Below are positions 17,526 to 27,671 of a stretch of DNA of 64,000 nt, in pieces (within the stretch, counting starts at the first letter, position 1; every line of letters begins with the position of its first letter). Under the pieces are notes generated by a model. It worked only from the letters and a program-made list of their open reading frames with translations, did not search any database and was not told the origin of the DNA. Made by a program: the position numbers and the translations under genes. The DNA comes from Saccharospirillum salsuginis (lineage in GTDB: Bacteria; Pseudomonadota; Gammaproteobacteria; Pseudomonadales; Natronospirillaceae), in NCBI RefSeq assembly GCF_014651855.1, contig NZ_BMXR01000001.1, positions 248,001 through 312,000 of the forward strand, written 5' to 3'.

Positions 17526-18326
17526 ATGTCACTTCCGCTGTTTCAGGCACTCGATCGACTCGACGATCACCTCAAGGACCCGGTACGCATCCAGCGCTGG
17601 GCCGGTGGGGCGTGCAACCGGGTATTTCGGCTGACCGACGCCGAGCGTACGCTGGCGCTGCGCCTGAACCGGGCCGATACCGATCGGCTGGGCGTGGTGC
17701 GTCGGCGCGAGACCGATATTCTGAAGACTGTACAGGGGCGCCCCTGGGCGCCCGAGGTGGTGGCCATCGACGATGATGGCTTGCTGACGGCCTGGGTCGA
17801 AGGGCAGTCCCCCGCTTCGGGCGACAAAACCGACCTGGACTGGCTGGTTCAGGCTTTGACCGAGGTTCATGCCGAAACGCCCGATGTCGGCGTGCTGAAC
17901 ATGGCTGAACAGATACGCCACCTTATGGAGCAAGGCCCGCCCCTGGAATCGGCCATCGCGCAGGCCTTGCATCGACACTGCGACGCCTACCGTCTGCCGG
18001 CTTCTCTGACGCTCTGTCACCATGATTGGCATCCGGGCAACATCGTGACCACCCGGCGGGGCTGGGTCCTGCTCGACTGGGAATTCGCCGCCCTCGGCGA
18101 CCCGGTTATGGATGTAGCGGCGGCATGTCAGGGTTTCGAACTCGATGCCGCTCAAATCGAACACCTGGCGGGGCGACTGACTCTGGATGAAGACCGCCTC
18201 CGGCAGGCGCTGTGCCTGATGGAGGCGGTCGCGCTGGTCTGGTACCGGGCCAACCCCGAATCCGCGCAGCAGGCGGACGCCAGCGCCGACGCCTGGTTTC
18301 AGCGCTGGAGCGACGTGCGGTTTTAG
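17526..18326 (+). CDS. Aminoglycoside-phosphotransferase-fold kinase, probable thiamine kinase
   Basis: The 266-residue protein has the APH/choline-kinase fold: the glycine loop region GGACNRVFRL, a lysine-equivalent region LALRLNR, the catalytic loop CHHDWHPGNIV (Brenner motif HxDxxxxN) and the metal site LLDWEFAALGDPVMD. ThiK (YcfN) of E. coli belongs to this fold. Because this gene is divergent from thiBPQ and its riboswitch, thiamine is the best substrate guess, but choline- or sugar-kinase activity is not excluded. It ends with a 4-nt overlap with the convergent ltaE. Confidence 0.7.
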   Translation: MSLPLFQALDRLDDHLKDPVRIQRWAGGACNRVFRLTDAERTLALRLNRADTDRLGVVRRRETDILKTVQGRPWAPEVVAIDDDGLLTAWVEGQSPASGDKTDLDWLVQALTEVHAETPDVGVLNMAEQIRHLMEQGPPLESAIAQALHRHCDAYRLPASLTLCHHDWHPGNIVTTRRGWVLLDWEFAALGDPVMDVAAACQGFELDAAQIEHLAGRLTLDEDRLRQALCLMEAVALVWYRANPESAQQADASADAWFQRWSDVRF

Positions 18327-19354
18327 GCGTTCAAATGCGCCCGGATGCGATCGACCACGCGGTCGATGGCCGCATCGTCCAGATCCAGATGGGTCACCAG
18401 CCGAATGTGGCGCCCTCCGGCGATCAGGATGTCCTCGGCTTTCAGCGCCTCTTTGAGACGATCGCCGACTTCGGCCGCGCCGACATCGACGTACACCATG
18501 TTGGTGTTGACGCTGACCGACTCGACGGCCTCCATCGCTTCCAGTCCACCCGCCAACCGTTCGGCGCGGCGATGATCGTCGGCCAGCCGATCGACATGGT
18601 GGTCCAGGGCATGATGGATCGCGGCGGCCACAATGCCCGCCTGGCGCATGCCACCGCCGACCATCTTGCGCCAGCGGCGCGCCTCGCCGATCAACGAAGC
18701 CGGCCCCACCAGGACCGAGCCCAGCGGCGCACCCAGCCCCTTGGAACAACACAGACTGACCGTGTCGGCGTAGCCGGCCAACCGATCCACCGGTGTATCG
18801 GTCGCTACGGCGGCGTTGAACAGTCGGGCACCGTCGAGATGCACCGCCAACCCGCGCGACCAGGCCAATTCACTGGCGTCGCGCAGGAAGGCTTCGGGCA
18901 TGACCTTACCGGAATGGGTGTTTTCCAGTGCCAGCAATCGGCTGCGCGCGAAATGACTGTCCTCCGGTTTTATGGCGTCGCCGATGTCCGACAGCGACAG
19001 CGTACCGTCCGGCTGCACCGGCAACGGCTGGGGTTGAATGCTGCCCAGCACCGCGCCGCCACCGGCTTCGTACAAATAGGTATGGTATTTCTGCCCGACG
19101 ATGTATTCGTCACCCCGGCCACAATGCGCCAACAGCGCCACGAGATTGCTCTGCGTACCGGTCGGCAGCAATAAGGCGGCTTCTTTTCCGGTCAGCGACG
19201 CCAACCGTTCTTCCAGCGAATTGACCGTCGGGTCGTCGCCGAAGACGTCGTCACCCACCTCCGCCGCCATCATGGCTTCGCGCATGGCGGATGTGGGTCG
19301 GGTTACGGTATCGCTGCGTAAATCTATAAGCTGGGGATTGGAAGGACGACTCAT
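18323..19354 (-). CDS. ltaE: Low-specificity L-threonine aldolase
   Basis: The start at 19354 (MSRPSNPQLIDLRSDTVTRP) puts the family-typical DLRSDTVTRPT at the N-terminus, and a GGAG lies about 11 nt upstream. The 343-residue PLP enzyme shows GDDVFGDDPTVNSLEE, the substrate region PTGTQSNLVAL and the PLP lysine in LCCSKGLGAPLGS. It cleaves L-threonine and L-allo-threonine to glycine and acetaldehyde in the cytoplasm. It is convergent with the kinase gene, overlapping by 4 nt. Confidence 0.94.
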   Translation of the reverse strand: MSRPSNPQLIDLRSDTVTRPTSAMREAMMAAEVGDDVFGDDPTVNSLEERLASLTGKEAALLLPTGTQSNLVALLAHCGRGDEYIVGQKYHTYLYEAGGGAVLGSIQPQPLPVQPDGTLSLSDIGDAIKPEDSHFARSRLLALENTHSGKVMPEAFLRDASELAWSRGLAVHLDGARLFNAAVATDTPVDRLAGYADTVSLCCSKGLGAPLGSVLVGPASLIGEARRWRKMVGGGMRQAGIVAAAIHHALDHHVDRLADDHRRAERLAGGLEAMEAVESVSVNTNMVYVDVGAAEVGDRLKEALKAEDILIAGGRHIRLVTHLDLDDAAIDRVVDRIRAHLNA

Positions 19355-19506
19355 CGACAAGGATCTCCACCGGTAATTAGGGTCCGAGCTATTGAACCTC
19401 AAGCGGGCATTGTATTGAACCCATCGGGCCCCAACTTAAGAAATTGTCACTCGGTAGTAATAAATCTAATCCGACACTTCATCTGGCACTATCAAGGAGG
19501 CCACAC

Positions 19507-20004
19507 ATGGCTCAGATCACCCTGAAAGGCAATCCCATCAACACCGTTGGCGACCTGCCGGCCGAAGGCAAGACCGCGCCGGACTTCACCGCCACCAAGA
19601 CCGATTTGTCCGACGTCAAACTGAGCGACTTCAGCGGCAAGACCGTCGTTCTGAACATTTTCCCGAGCATCGACACCCCGACTTGCGCGGCGTCCGTGCG
19701 TCGATTCAACGAAGAAGCGAGCAAGCTGGACGGCGTTGAAGTGCTCTGCCTGTCCGCCGACCTGCCCTTCGCCCAGCAGCGTTTCTGCGGCTCCGAGGGT
19801 CTGGAGCGCGTGACCCCGGTCTCGGTATTCCGCAACAACGCCTTTGGCGAGGAATACGGCGTTCGCATCGCCGACGGCCCTCTGGCCGGCCTGATGGCGC
19901 GTTCGGTCGTGGTCGTCAAAGACGGTAAGGTGGTTCACACCGAGCTGGTGCCCGAAACCGGCGATGAGCCGAATTATGAAGCGGCTTTGAAGGCGGTTTC
20001 CTAA
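19507..20004 (+). CDS. tpx: Thiol peroxidase (atypical 2-Cys peroxiredoxin)
   Basis: The ATG at 19507 has an AAGGAGG ribosome site 6 nt upstream and yields a 165-residue protein, the usual Tpx size. The peroxidatic Cys60 lies in DTPTCAASVRRF and the resolving Cys94 in AQQRFCGSEG. A third cysteine (Cys81) matches the known Tpx pattern. The enzyme reduces lipid and alkyl hydroperoxides with thioredoxin. It is a single gene whose end faces the slyD-like gene. Confidence 0.96.
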   Translation: MAQITLKGNPINTVGDLPAEGKTAPDFTATKTDLSDVKLSDFSGKTVVLNIFPSIDTPTCAASVRRFNEEASKLDGVEVLCLSADLPFAQQRFCGSEGLERVTPVSVFRNNAFGEEYGVRIADGPLAGLMARSVVVVKDGKVVHTELVPETGDEPNYEAALKAVS

Positions 20005-20018
20005 CAGGCCTTTGCCAA

Positions 20019-20059
20019 TGCCCGGCAGGGTCGGTCGGTCCGACCCACCCTACCGGGCA
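20019..20059. terminator. Hairpin between convergent tpx and the FKBP gene
   Basis: TGCCCGG pairs with CCGGGCA at the ends, and AGGGTCGG pairs with CCGACCC inside. CTTTT follows on the plus side. It lies between two convergent 3' ends and could terminate both. It also resembles the short GTAGGGTGGG-type repeats elsewhere in the window. Confidence 0.6.
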
Positions 20060-20087
20060 GCCCTTTTCTATAAGAGGGCAACAGTGA

Positions 20088-20570
20088 TCAATGATGGTGA
20101 CCGCCGACGCCGTGGGCATGCCCGTGGGAGATTTCCTCGGCGGTCGCTTCGCGCACATCGACGATTTCGATCTCGAACGTCAGCGTCTTGCCCGCCAGTG
20201 GATGGTTGGTATCCACATCGGCGAACTTGTGTCCTACCTTGGCCACCAGCACATGACGCGGCCCCTGCTGCGTGTGCACCTGAGCCACCATCCCCGGTTT
20301 CCAGCGCTTCGCGCCCTGCAGATGTTTGATCGGCACCCGCTGTATCGCGTCCGGTTTACGTGGCCCGTAGGCCTTTTCCGGCGGTACGGTCACGGTGAAG
20401 GCGTCGCCCGCTTCACGGCCTTCCATCGCTTCCTCGAGACCGGGAATAATGCCACCGTGCCCATGCAGGTAGGCATTCGGGTCGCCTCCGGCGGAGCTTT
20501 CGACGGTCTCGCCCTGCTCATCGGTCAGGGTATAGTGGAACTGGACAACGGTGTTCTTTTCGATCGGCAT
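20088..20570 (-). CDS. slyD: FKBP-type peptidyl-prolyl isomerase, SlyD-like
   Basis: This 160-residue protein starts with VVQFHYTLTDEQGETVESS and contains HGHGGIIPGLEEAMEG, the FKBP/SlyD active-site pattern, followed by the insert-in-flap domain (about residues 68-125). The C-terminus ends in a short histidine-rich tail (HGHAHGVGGHHH) that could bind nickel, shorter than the long tail of E. coli SlyD. It acts as a cytoplasmic folding helper and metallochaperone. It could equally be named FkpB/SlpA-like, but the IF domain and His tail favour SlyD. Confidence 0.85.
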   Translation of the reverse strand: MPIEKNTVVQFHYTLTDEQGETVESSAGGDPNAYLHGHGGIIPGLEEAMEGREAGDAFTVTVPPEKAYGPRKPDAIQRVPIKHLQGAKRWKPGMVAQVHTQQGPRHVLVAKVGHKFADVDTNHPLAGKTLTFEIEIVDVREATAEEISHGHAHGVGGHHH

Positions 20571-20670
20571 TACGCACCCTTATTGGTCGACTTTCCCGGA
20601 ATCGGGCATGGACCGGACAGTATAGCGCCGGCCGTGTGCCGGGTGAATGAGGTTTCCGGGCTGGGATGAT

Positions 20671-20865
20671 GGTGCGCGGTGCGCACCCTACCACGGAGGC
20701 CCTGAGGTATGCTGGATTCGTAGGGTGTGCATCGCGCACCGGGACAGTCGAATGGTGCGCGGTGCGTACCCTACCACGGAGGCCTTGGGACATGTTGGAT
20801 GTGTAGGGTGCGCATCGCGCATCGGAACCGGTCAAAAGGTGCGCGGTGCGCGGTGCGCACCCTAC
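20671..20865. repeat. Tandem array (about 2.3 units of 83 bp) of GTAGGGTGCGCA-type inverted repeats
   Basis: Each unit begins with GGTGCGCGGTGCG(C/T)ACCCTAC, continues with CACGGAGGCC and ends with GTAGGGTG(T/C)GCATCGCGCA. Unit starts at 20671 and 20754 are exactly 83 nt apart. A third partial unit starts near 20838 and has an extra GTGCGCG step. The array fills the space between the FKBP start and the DMT transporter, and its last bases (CTAC at 20862-20865) form the TAG stop of the transporter. Confidence 0.85.
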
Positions 20866-21764
20866 AGAGGGGGCTCGGTCGGGGCTTCGACACGGCCTTT
20901 GGGGCGAACCAGCGCCAGCCACGAATGCACGAAGACGGCACCGAGAATCGCGGTGCCGCCCACCAGCGTCAGCGGCGGCACGCTCTCGTTTAACACCAGC
21001 CAGACCCAGATCGGCCCCAGGACCGTCTCGATCAACAGGAACAGACTCACTTCCGGCGACGGCAGGAATTTGGTCGCCATCATCAACATCACCGACGCCA
21101 CCGGCATCTGCACCAGCCCCATGACCGCCAACCAGCCGTAACTGGTCGGGGTCAATGACAAGGGCTCGGCGAACCCGAGTGCCAGCAGGGCCGTGACCAC
21201 ACCGCTCATCGCCACCACCGGCATCTTGGGCAGGTTCGGAAGGCGGCGCAGCAGTGTCAGTGTCAGGCCCATCAGGATGGCAAGAATCAGCGCGATAAGA
21301 TCGCCGACCCAGTCGGTCAGGCCGATGGAGCCGGCGAACACGACCAATACGCCGGACAACGCCACAATGATGGCGACCCAGGTCCGCAGCGGCACTTTTT
21401 CCCTCAGAATAAACCAGGAAAACAGGGCCGCGAAAAATGCCGAACTGCTCAAAATCACAACGGTATTGGCCACCTTGGTGTGGCTGACGCTGAACACGAA
21501 CAGGGCGGTATTGATGCCATACAGCAGGGTCACGACCAGAGCCGCGATGCCGTGTTCCCGGTACACCCGGAATTCTTTCAGTCGTCCACTGAACAACATG
21601 AACACCAGCATCGACAGGCACACGAAGGATCCCCGCCAGAACGCCACATTGAATGCGTCCGTGCCGGCCAGTCGCACCAGCAAGGCGTCGAAACTGAGCA
21701 CAAAGACGCCGATTCCGGCGATGGTGATGCCTTGTCGATGATCAACCAGATGCTGAGTGGTCAT
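20862..21764 (-). CDS. EamA/DMT superfamily membrane exporter
   Basis: The start at 21764 (MTTQHLVDHRQGITIAGIGVFVLSFDALLVRLAG) matches the usual N-terminus of DMT carriers. Upstream in-frame codons cross a dispersed repeat and encode nothing hydrophobic. The 300-residue protein has ten predicted membrane helices in two EamA halves. Substrates of this family include amino acids and other metabolites, and none can be named here. The final codons (PTEPPL-stop) end exactly inside a dispersed repeat, so the native C-terminus may have been altered. Confidence 0.82.
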   Translation of the reverse strand: MTTQHLVDHRQGITIAGIGVFVLSFDALLVRLAGTDAFNVAFWRGSFVCLSMLVFMLFSGRLKEFRVYREHGIAALVVTLLYGINTALFVFSVSHTKVANTVVILSSSAFFAALFSWFILREKVPLRTWVAIIVALSGVLVVFAGSIGLTDWVGDLIALILAILMGLTLTLLRRLPNLPKMPVVAMSGVVTALLALGFAEPLSLTPTSYGWLAVMGLVQMPVASVMLMMATKFLPSPEVSLFLLIETVLGPIWVWLVLNESVPPLTLVGGTAILGAVFVHSWLALVRPKGRVEAPTEPPL

Positions 21765-21792
21765 GCCTATCCTTACCGCTGAATGACTGTAG

Positions 21793-21825
21793 GTAGGGCA
21801 GAAGAGGCGCAGCCGACATCTGCCG
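21793..21825. repeat. Dispersed repeat of the GTAGGGCAGAAGAG...CTGCCG type
   Basis: GTAGGGCAG at the left and CATCTGCCG at the right form a short inverted repeat just upstream of the DMT gene start. Related copies occur near 41169-41247, 45700-45732 and 48507-48617. Confidence 0.75.
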
Positions 21826-21956
21826 TTCACGTGTGACCCCACCAGGCTCTTGTCCACCGACACACTGTCAACCAGAAAAACATCGGCGTAACCGCAAGGG
21901 CCGGATCACGACCACCCTACGATACCCTGCTTAGGCTGTGAATTTCACCTCTGATG

Positions 21957-23543
21957 TCAGGCGAAGGCGGTTTCAAGCAAGGTCCGGGTGTAGGGAGACT
22001 GAGGTTGATTGAAGATCGACTCGGCCTCATCCTGCTCCACGACCCGCCCGTCTTTCATCACCATGACCGTATGACACAAGGACTTGACCACCTTGAGGTC
22101 GTGACTGATAAAGAGGTAGCTCAGGCCGTATTCCGCCTGCAGCCGCTTCAACAGCTCGATCACCTGGAACTGCACGGTCCGGTCGAGCGCCGAGGTCGGC
22201 TCGTCGAGAATCATGAAACGCGGTTTCATCACCAGGGAACGGGCGATGGCGATGCGCTGGCGTTGACCGCCCGAGAACTCGTTCGGGTATCGGAAACGCA
22301 GGGCCGGGTCCAGCTCCACGTCCTCCATGGCCCGAATCACCGCCTCGTCCCGCTCCGACGGTGTGCCCATCTCGTGAATGTCCAGCCCTTCACGAATGAT
22401 CTGTTCCACCGACAAGCGCGGGCTCAAGCTGCCGTACGGGTCCTGAAAGACAATCTGCATCGCGCGTCGATACGGTCGCATGGCTTTTTTGTCCAGGCCC
22501 TGCAAATCCACTCCGTCGAACAGCAACGCCCCTCGGCTGGATTCGAGTTTCAGGATGGCCCGGGCCAGTGTCGACTTGCCGGAGCCGCTCTCGCCCACCA
22601 CACCCAGCGACTCGCCGCTGCGCAACGTGAAATCGATGCCGTCCACTGCCTTCACATGGCCGATGGTGCGCTTGAGGATGCCCCGTTGGATGGGAAACCA
22701 GACCCGGACATCCTCGCCGCGCAACATAACCGGCGGATCTCCCTCAAGCGGATCCGGGTGTCCTTTGGGTTCCGCCGCCAGCAGTTTGCGGGTGTAGGGG
22801 TGCTCGGGAGTATCGAATACCGTGCGCACCGTCCCGACTTCCACCAGGTGGCCTTTTTCCATCACCGCGACCCGGTCGGCAATGCGGTTCACCAGGGTCA
22901 GATCGTGGGTGATGAACAGAACCGTCATGCCCATGTCCTTTTGCAGACGGGCGATCAATTCCAGGATCTGCGCCTGAATGGTCACATCCAGCGCAGTCGT
23001 CGGTTCATCGGCGATCAACAGTTCCGGCTCGTTGACCAGTGCCATGGCGATCATGACCCGTTGCCGCTCACCACCGGACAATTGATGCGGGTAGGACTTC
23101 AGTTTCTTCTCAGGTTCGCGCAGGCCGACCCGTTCCAGCATGTCCAGAGCCCGCTGTTCGGCCTGTCGCTGGGTGGCCGGCTGGTGCAACTGAACCATTT
23201 CGATCAACTGTTTGGCGACGGTATGCAGAGGGTTCAGGGATGTCATCGGTTCCTGGAAGATCACGCCCACCTTACGGCCGCGCAGTTCACGTAGGTCGCG
23301 TTTGTCCAAATCCAGAATGTTCCGATTCCGCCAGCGGATCTCACCGCTGGTGAATTCGACCGGCGGTGTCGGCATCAGCCGCAACAGGGACAGAGCCGTC
23401 ACGCTCTTGCCGGAACCGCTTTCCCCCACCAGCGCCAGGATCTCACCGCTTTCGATGGTGAGGCTCAGGTTATGCACCACCTCATTAATGTCGTCTCCCT
23501 TGCGGAACCCGATGGACAGGTTGTTCAATGTCATCAGCGCCAT
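21957..23543 (-). CDS. yejF: Peptide ABC transporter, fused double ATPase YejF
   Basis: The 528-residue protein contains two complete ABC domains: Walker [10 protein letters not shown] (about residue 40) with signature [15 protein letters not shown], and Walker [10 protein letters not shown] (about 318) with signature [15 protein letters not shown], each with a DEPT Walker B. Fused ATPases of this kind are YejF of the yejABEF importer, which takes up peptides including microcin C-like compounds. It is the last gene of the operon and lies 9 nt after yejE. Confidence 0.93.
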   Translation of the reverse strand: MALMTLNNLSIGFRKGDDINEVVHNLSLTIESGEILALVGESGSGKSVTALSLLRLMPTPPVEFTSGEIRWRNRNILDLDKRDLRELRGRKVGVIFQEPMTSLNPLHTVAKQLIEMVQLHQPATQRQAEQRALDMLERVGLREPEKKLKSYPHQLSGGERQRVMIAMALVNEPELLIADEPTTALDVTIQAQILELIARLQKDMGMTVLFITHDLTLVNRIADRVAVMEKGHLVEVGTVRTVFDTPEHPYTRKLLAAEPKGHPDPLEGDPPVMLRGEDVRVWFPIQRGILKRTIGHVKAVDGIDFTLRSGESLGVVGESGSGKSTLARAILKLESSRGALLFDGVDLQGLDKKAMRPYRRAMQIVFQDPYGSLSPRLSVEQIIREGLDIHEMGTPSERDEAVIRAMEDVELDPALRFRYPNEFSGGQRQRIAIARSLVMKPRFMILDEPTSALDRTVQFQVIELLKRLQAEYGLSYLFISHDLKVVKSLCHTVMVMKDGRVVEQDEAESIFNQPQSPYTRTLLETAFA

Positions 23544-23552
23544 GAAGGGTCC

Positions 23553-24596
23553 TTAAAACGACTTACGGGGATCGAAGGCATCGCGCACGCCTTCGCCCAC
23601 GAAGATCAATGTGGTCAGCATGAAACCGACGATGAAAAACGCTGTGAAGCCGAGCCAGGGTGCCTGTATGTTCGCTTTGCCCTGGGCCAGCAACAGACCG
23701 AGCGACGGCGACCCCGGCGGCATACCGAAACCGAGGAAGTCGAGCGAGGTCAGGATGGTGATGGACCCGGACAGTGTGAACGGCAGAAACGTCAGGGTCG
23801 CGACCATGGCATTGGGTAAAATGTGACGGAACATCAGGCGACGGTCGCTCATGCCCATGGCACGCGCGGACAGGACGTATTCGAAGTTCCGGGTACGCAG
23901 AAATTCGGCCCGAACCACACCGACGAACCCCATCCAGCCAAACAACAGCACAACGACCAGGAGCCACCAGAAATTCGGCGTCACGATACTCATCAGAATG
24001 ATCAGGATAAACAGCGTCGGCATGCTGCCCCAGACTTCCATAAAGCGTTGCATGAACAAGTCCAGGCGGCCGCCGTAATACCCCTGGACCGCGCCGGCGG
24101 CGACACCGATCACCGCCGAAATGCCCGTGGCGGCGAACCCGAACAGGACCGAGATGCGGAACCCGTAGAGCACGTTGGCCAATACATCCCGGCCCTTGTC
24201 GTCCGTCCCCAGCCAGTTCTTCGTTGTCGGCGGACTGGGTGCCGGACTTGGCAAATCGTAATGGATGGTGTTGTAGCTGAACGGAATCGGCGGCCACAGG
24301 ATCCAGCTGCCCTCGCCCAACAGTTCCTGGAAATACGGGTCGCGGTAGTTCGCCGGAAAGTCGAAATCGCCGCCGAAATCGGTCTCGGTATAGGTGGCGA
24401 AGATCGGGAAATAGAAGCGCCCCTCGTCCCGGATCAACAGGGGCTGATCGTTCGCCACCAGTTCGGAAACCATGGAAATGGCGAACACAATGCCGAATAT
24501 CCACAGGCTCCACCAGGCGCGGCGATTGGCCTTGAACCGTTGCCAGCGCTGCCGGTTAACCGGAGACATTTGAAAACGACCGGTATATGACATCAA
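23553..24596 (-). CDS. yejE: Peptide ABC transporter permease YejE
   Basis: The 347-residue permease has an N-terminal helix, a long periplasmic segment containing [30 protein letters not shown] (a YejE hallmark, residues about 95-125), and then a BPD_transp_1 domain with the EAA loop [18 protein letters not shown]. It overlaps the end of yejB by 4 nt. It forms the channel with YejB. Confidence 0.93.
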   Translation of the reverse strand: MMSYTGRFQMSPVNRQRWQRFKANRRAWWSLWIFGIVFAISMVSELVANDQPLLIRDEGRFYFPIFATYTETDFGGDFDFPANYRDPYFQELLGEGSWILWPPIPFSYNTIHYDLPSPAPSPPTTKNWLGTDDKGRDVLANVLYGFRISVLFGFAATGISAVIGVAAGAVQGYYGGRLDLFMQRFMEVWGSMPTLFILIILMSIVTPNFWWLLVVVLLFGWMGFVGVVRAEFLRTRNFEYVLSARAMGMSDRRLMFRHILPNAMVATLTFLPFTLSGSITILTSLDFLGFGMPPGSPSLGLLLAQGKANIQAPWLGFTAFFIVGFMLTTLIFVGEGVRDAFDPRKSF

Positions 24597-25717
24597 CGAG
24601 CCTCGAAATCGATACGCGGGTCGACCAGGGTGTAGGTCAGGTCGCTGACGATGCCCATGATCAATCCCAGCAAGGTGAATACGTAGAGAGTGGAAAACAT
24701 CACCGGATAGTCCCGTTGCAGGGTCGACTCGAAGCCGAGCAGACCCAGACCATCCAGCGAGAAAATGGTCTCGATCAGCAATGCGCCGCTGAAGAAAATA
24801 CTGATGAAGGCGGCGGGAAAGCCGGCGATGATGATCAGCATGCCGTTGCGAAACACATGGCCATACAGAATGCGACGTTCGGTGCAGCCCTTGGCCCGTG
24901 CGGTCATGACGTATTGCTTGTGGATTTCGTCGAGAAAGGAGTTTTTGGTCAGCATGGTCAGGCTCGCGAATCCGCCGATGACCAGGGCGGTAACGGGCAA
25001 CACCATGTGCCAGAAATAATCGACGATCTTGCCCCAGAGACTGAGTTCGTCCCAGTTCGTGGACACCAGTCCGCGCAACGGAAACCAGTCGAAGTAGTTA
25101 CCGCCGGCGAACAGGATGATCAGTAGAATCGCAAACAGAAAGGACGGTATGGCATTGGCCGCGAAAATGACGCTCGAGGTCCACACATCGAAGCGGGTGC
25201 TGTGTTTGACGGCCTTGCGAATACCCAGCGGAATCGACACCAGGTAAATGATCAGCGTGCTCCACAACCCAAGCGAGATCGACACCGGCATCCGTTCGAC
25301 GATCAGGTCCACAACGCTTCGACCGCGAAACAGGCTGTCGCCGAAGTCGAAGCGCAGATAATCCCAGAGCATGGTGAAGTAGCGTTCGTGCAGGGGCTTG
25401 TCGAAACCGAAACGCGCCTCGATGGCGGCGATGTCTTCCTCGGTAAGACCGCGAGCACCCCGGTAGGCCGAATCCCCGGTGCGGTTGCCACTGCCGCTGT
25501 CGGCACCACCGCTGTCGGCATCCGACCCACTGAGCGTGTCCGATTGATTGTTGCCGGTCATCCGGTCCAGCAGCGAGGCGGTCTGCCCCTGCATATTGGC
25601 GATCATCTGATCGACCGGGCCGCCCGGAGCGACCTGGATGATCAGAAAATTAATGGTAACAATGGCCCACAGCGTCGGAACGACCAACAGCAGCCGGCGA
25701 ATCAGATAGGCGGTCAT
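24593..25717 (-). CDS. yejB: Peptide ABC transporter permease YejB
   Basis: The 374-residue permease begins [34 protein letters not shown], the typical N-terminus of oligopeptide permeases. A low-complexity Ser/Gly/Asp stretch (about residues 60-85) precedes [24 protein letters not shown], an insert also known from other YejB proteins. The EAA loop is [21 protein letters not shown]. It sits 9 nt after yejA and overlaps yejE. Confidence 0.93.
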   Translation of the reverse strand: MTAYLIRRLLLVVPTLWAIVTINFLIIQVAPGGPVDQMIANMQGQTASLLDRMTGNNQSDTLSGSDADSGGADSGSGNRTGDSAYRGARGLTEEDIAAIEARFGFDKPLHERYFTMLWDYLRFDFGDSLFRGRSVVDLIVERMPVSISLGLWSTLIIYLVSIPLGIRKAVKHSTRFDVWTSSVIFAANAIPSFLFAILLIILFAGGNYFDWFPLRGLVSTNWDELSLWGKIVDYFWHMVLPVTALVIGGFASLTMLTKNSFLDEIHKQYVMTARAKGCTERRILYGHVFRNGMLIIIAGFPAAFISIFFSGALLIETIFSLDGLGLLGFESTLQRDYPVMFSTLYVFTLLGLIMGIVSDLTYTLVDPRIDFEAR

Positions 25718-25726
25718 GATTGGGCC

Positions 25727-27547
25727 TTAGCGCGCGTTTCGGTCCGGCAGGGTCGCTGCGGCTTCCTCGTCCAACCACCAGGTGCCCAGGCCCAATGAGT
25801 AACGTGGCATCCTTGTATCGGGGCGCGCGAACTTGTTCCAGTAAGCTACCCAATATTCATCGAGGTGCCAGTTCGGTACAACGTAGTAGCGCCACAACAA
25901 TACTCGGTCCAACGCACGACCATAGGCCAATAGCATGTCTTCATTTTGCTGATTCTCCGCGATGCCTCGCACCAAGGCATCGATGACTGGATCGGATGTA
26001 CCCACAGCGTTGTAGGTGGAATCCATATACCGGCTGTCCCACTCGAACACCAACTGGTCACTGGGATAGGCGCCCCCACCAAGGGTATCGACGATCATGT
26101 CGTAGTCTCGTTCACGCCAGCGATTGGTGTATTGAGTAATATCCACGGTACGGATATTCATGGTAATCCCGGCCCGAGCCAGATTTTCCTGGAATGGGAT
26201 AGCCACACGCTCGAAATTGGGCGAATACAACAGAAGTTCAAACGTTATTGGCTCACCACTGTCTAGATTGACCATTTTACCATTTTGCAATTCATATCCA
26301 GCCTGTTGCAGCAAACCCAGTGCTTGACGAAGTTGAGGGCGGATATTACCACTGCCGTCGGTCTCATAACTCTCATAGGGTTCGGTAAAAACCTCCGGAG
26401 GCACCTGATCCCGGAACTGCTCCAAAATTTCCAGCTGATTACCCTCGGGTAGTCCGGTCGCCATGTAGTCGGTATTCTGGAAATAGCTGCGGGTGCGCTC
26501 GTACTTGCCATAGAAGAGGTTTTCATTGGTCCATTCGAAATCAAACAGCAGGTTTATCGCCATACGAACCCTGCGATCTTCGAAAACCGGTTGCTGAATA
26601 TTGAAGACGAACGACTGCATTCCATGAGGCAAATCGTGCGAGATTTCTTCTTTGACAATGTGGCCTTTTTCGAAATTATCACCTTCGTACTGTGTCGCCC
26701 AATTTTTGGAGACACTTTCCCTGCGGAAGTCATATTCGCCTTTCTTGAACGCTTCCAATAGTACGGTGTCGTCAAGATAATAGTCGTAGCGCTCGAAGTC
26801 GAAGTTCAGTTGGCCAACCCGTGTGGGGTGATTCAGTGCCCAATAGTCATCAATCCGTTTATAAACCACATACTGGCCCATCTTGTAGTCACTGATGGTA
26901 TAAGCACCACTGCCTACCGGAACAGTGGTCAAAGGCTCCGGGAATTCGATGTCTTTAAAAACATGCTCAGGAAACACCGGTGTGTCGACAAGTCCAATCA
27001 ACAAGGCCTTGTCACTTCGAGGCAATGTGAATTTGACTTTACGATCATCCAGGACCTCGACGCTGACCCCTTCATAGTAAGTCGAGAATTGCGGTACACC
27101 GTCTTCCATGAACAGATTAAAAGTAAAGGCAACATCAGAAGCGAGGATAGGCTCACCGTCTTGAAAGGTAGCCCTCGGGTCCAGGTGGAAAATGATCCAG
27201 TCGTGGCTGGTCGGGTACTCCACCTTCTCGGCGATCAACCCATAGTAAACACCCATCTCGTCGCCGTTGGCGACCATCAAAGGATCGAACAGGTTTTCAC
27301 GAATACCCGCCGGAGTGGTTCCTCGTTGAGCAAAACGATTGAAGTTGTCAAAGGTACCCCGGACCCCCAGGGTAATGTACCCCTTCCGTGGCGCATCCGG
27401 ATTGACATAGTCCCAGTGCTCGAACCCTTCCGGGTATTGTGGCTCGCCACGTTCGGCGATGGCGTGGGACACAATGACATCGGGCTCTTCGGCCAGGACG
27501 GCGCCCGCCAGGCACAGACCAACGACCACAGACACGAGGGCTTTCAT
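25727..27547 (-). CDS. yejA: Peptide-binding periplasmic protein YejA
   Basis: The 606-residue SBP family 5 protein has a signal peptide (residues 1-19) and YejA-typical stretches such as YPEGFEHWDYVNPDAPRKGYI, FNRFAQRGTTPAGI and FQENLARAGI. A GGAGAGGAG ribosome site precedes the ATG. It is the substrate-binding first gene of yejABEF. The middle of the gene (about 26100-27200) is much poorer in GC than both ends and than neighbouring genes, which suggests replacement of that part by recombination. Confidence 0.94.
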   Translation of the reverse strand: MKALVSVVVGLCLAGAVLAEEPDVIVSHAIAERGEPQYPEGFEHWDYVNPDAPRKGYITLGVRGTFDNFNRFAQRGTTPAGIRENLFDPLMVANGDEMGVYYGLIAEKVEYPTSHDWIIFHLDPRATFQDGEPILASDVAFTFNLFMEDGVPQFSTYYEGVSVEVLDDRKVKFTLPRSDKALLIGLVDTPVFPEHVFKDIEFPEPLTTVPVGSGAYTISDYKMGQYVVYKRIDDYWALNHPTRVGQLNFDFERYDYYLDDTVLLEAFKKGEYDFRRESVSKNWATQYEGDNFEKGHIVKEEISHDLPHGMQSFVFNIQQPVFEDRRVRMAINLLFDFEWTNENLFYGKYERTRSYFQNTDYMATGLPEGNQLEILEQFRDQVPPEVFTEPYESYETDGSGNIRPQLRQALGLLQQAGYELQNGKMVNLDSGEPITFELLLYSPNFERVAIPFQENLARAGITMNIRTVDITQYTNRWRERDYDMIVDTLGGGAYPSDQLVFEWDSRYMDSTYNAVGTSDPVIDALVRGIAENQQNEDMLLAYGRALDRVLLWRYYVVPNWHLDEYWVAYWNKFARPDTRMPRYSLGLGTWWLDEEAAATLPDRNAR

Positions 27548-27671
27548 GGACGACTCCTCTCCGGATTGTATTGGAACTCACGGTTCCGCTATCTGATACG
27601 TATTACGAACCCGGCTTCGAACCGGTTTCGTTGTTGTTGTTGTTCAGTACGACAATCCTTTGAGGACTCTT

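Noticed and set aside
20671..20865. Possible CRISPR array because of regularly spaced GC-rich repeats
   Set aside because: The period is 83 nt with near-identical whole units, no unique spacers, and no cas genes in the window. It is a tandem duplication of intergenic hairpin repeats.
27631..27644. GTT microsatellite upstream of yejA as a phase-variation tract
   Set aside because: It is short (under five units), lies outside coding sequence and beyond likely promoter spacing, so I have no support for phase variation.
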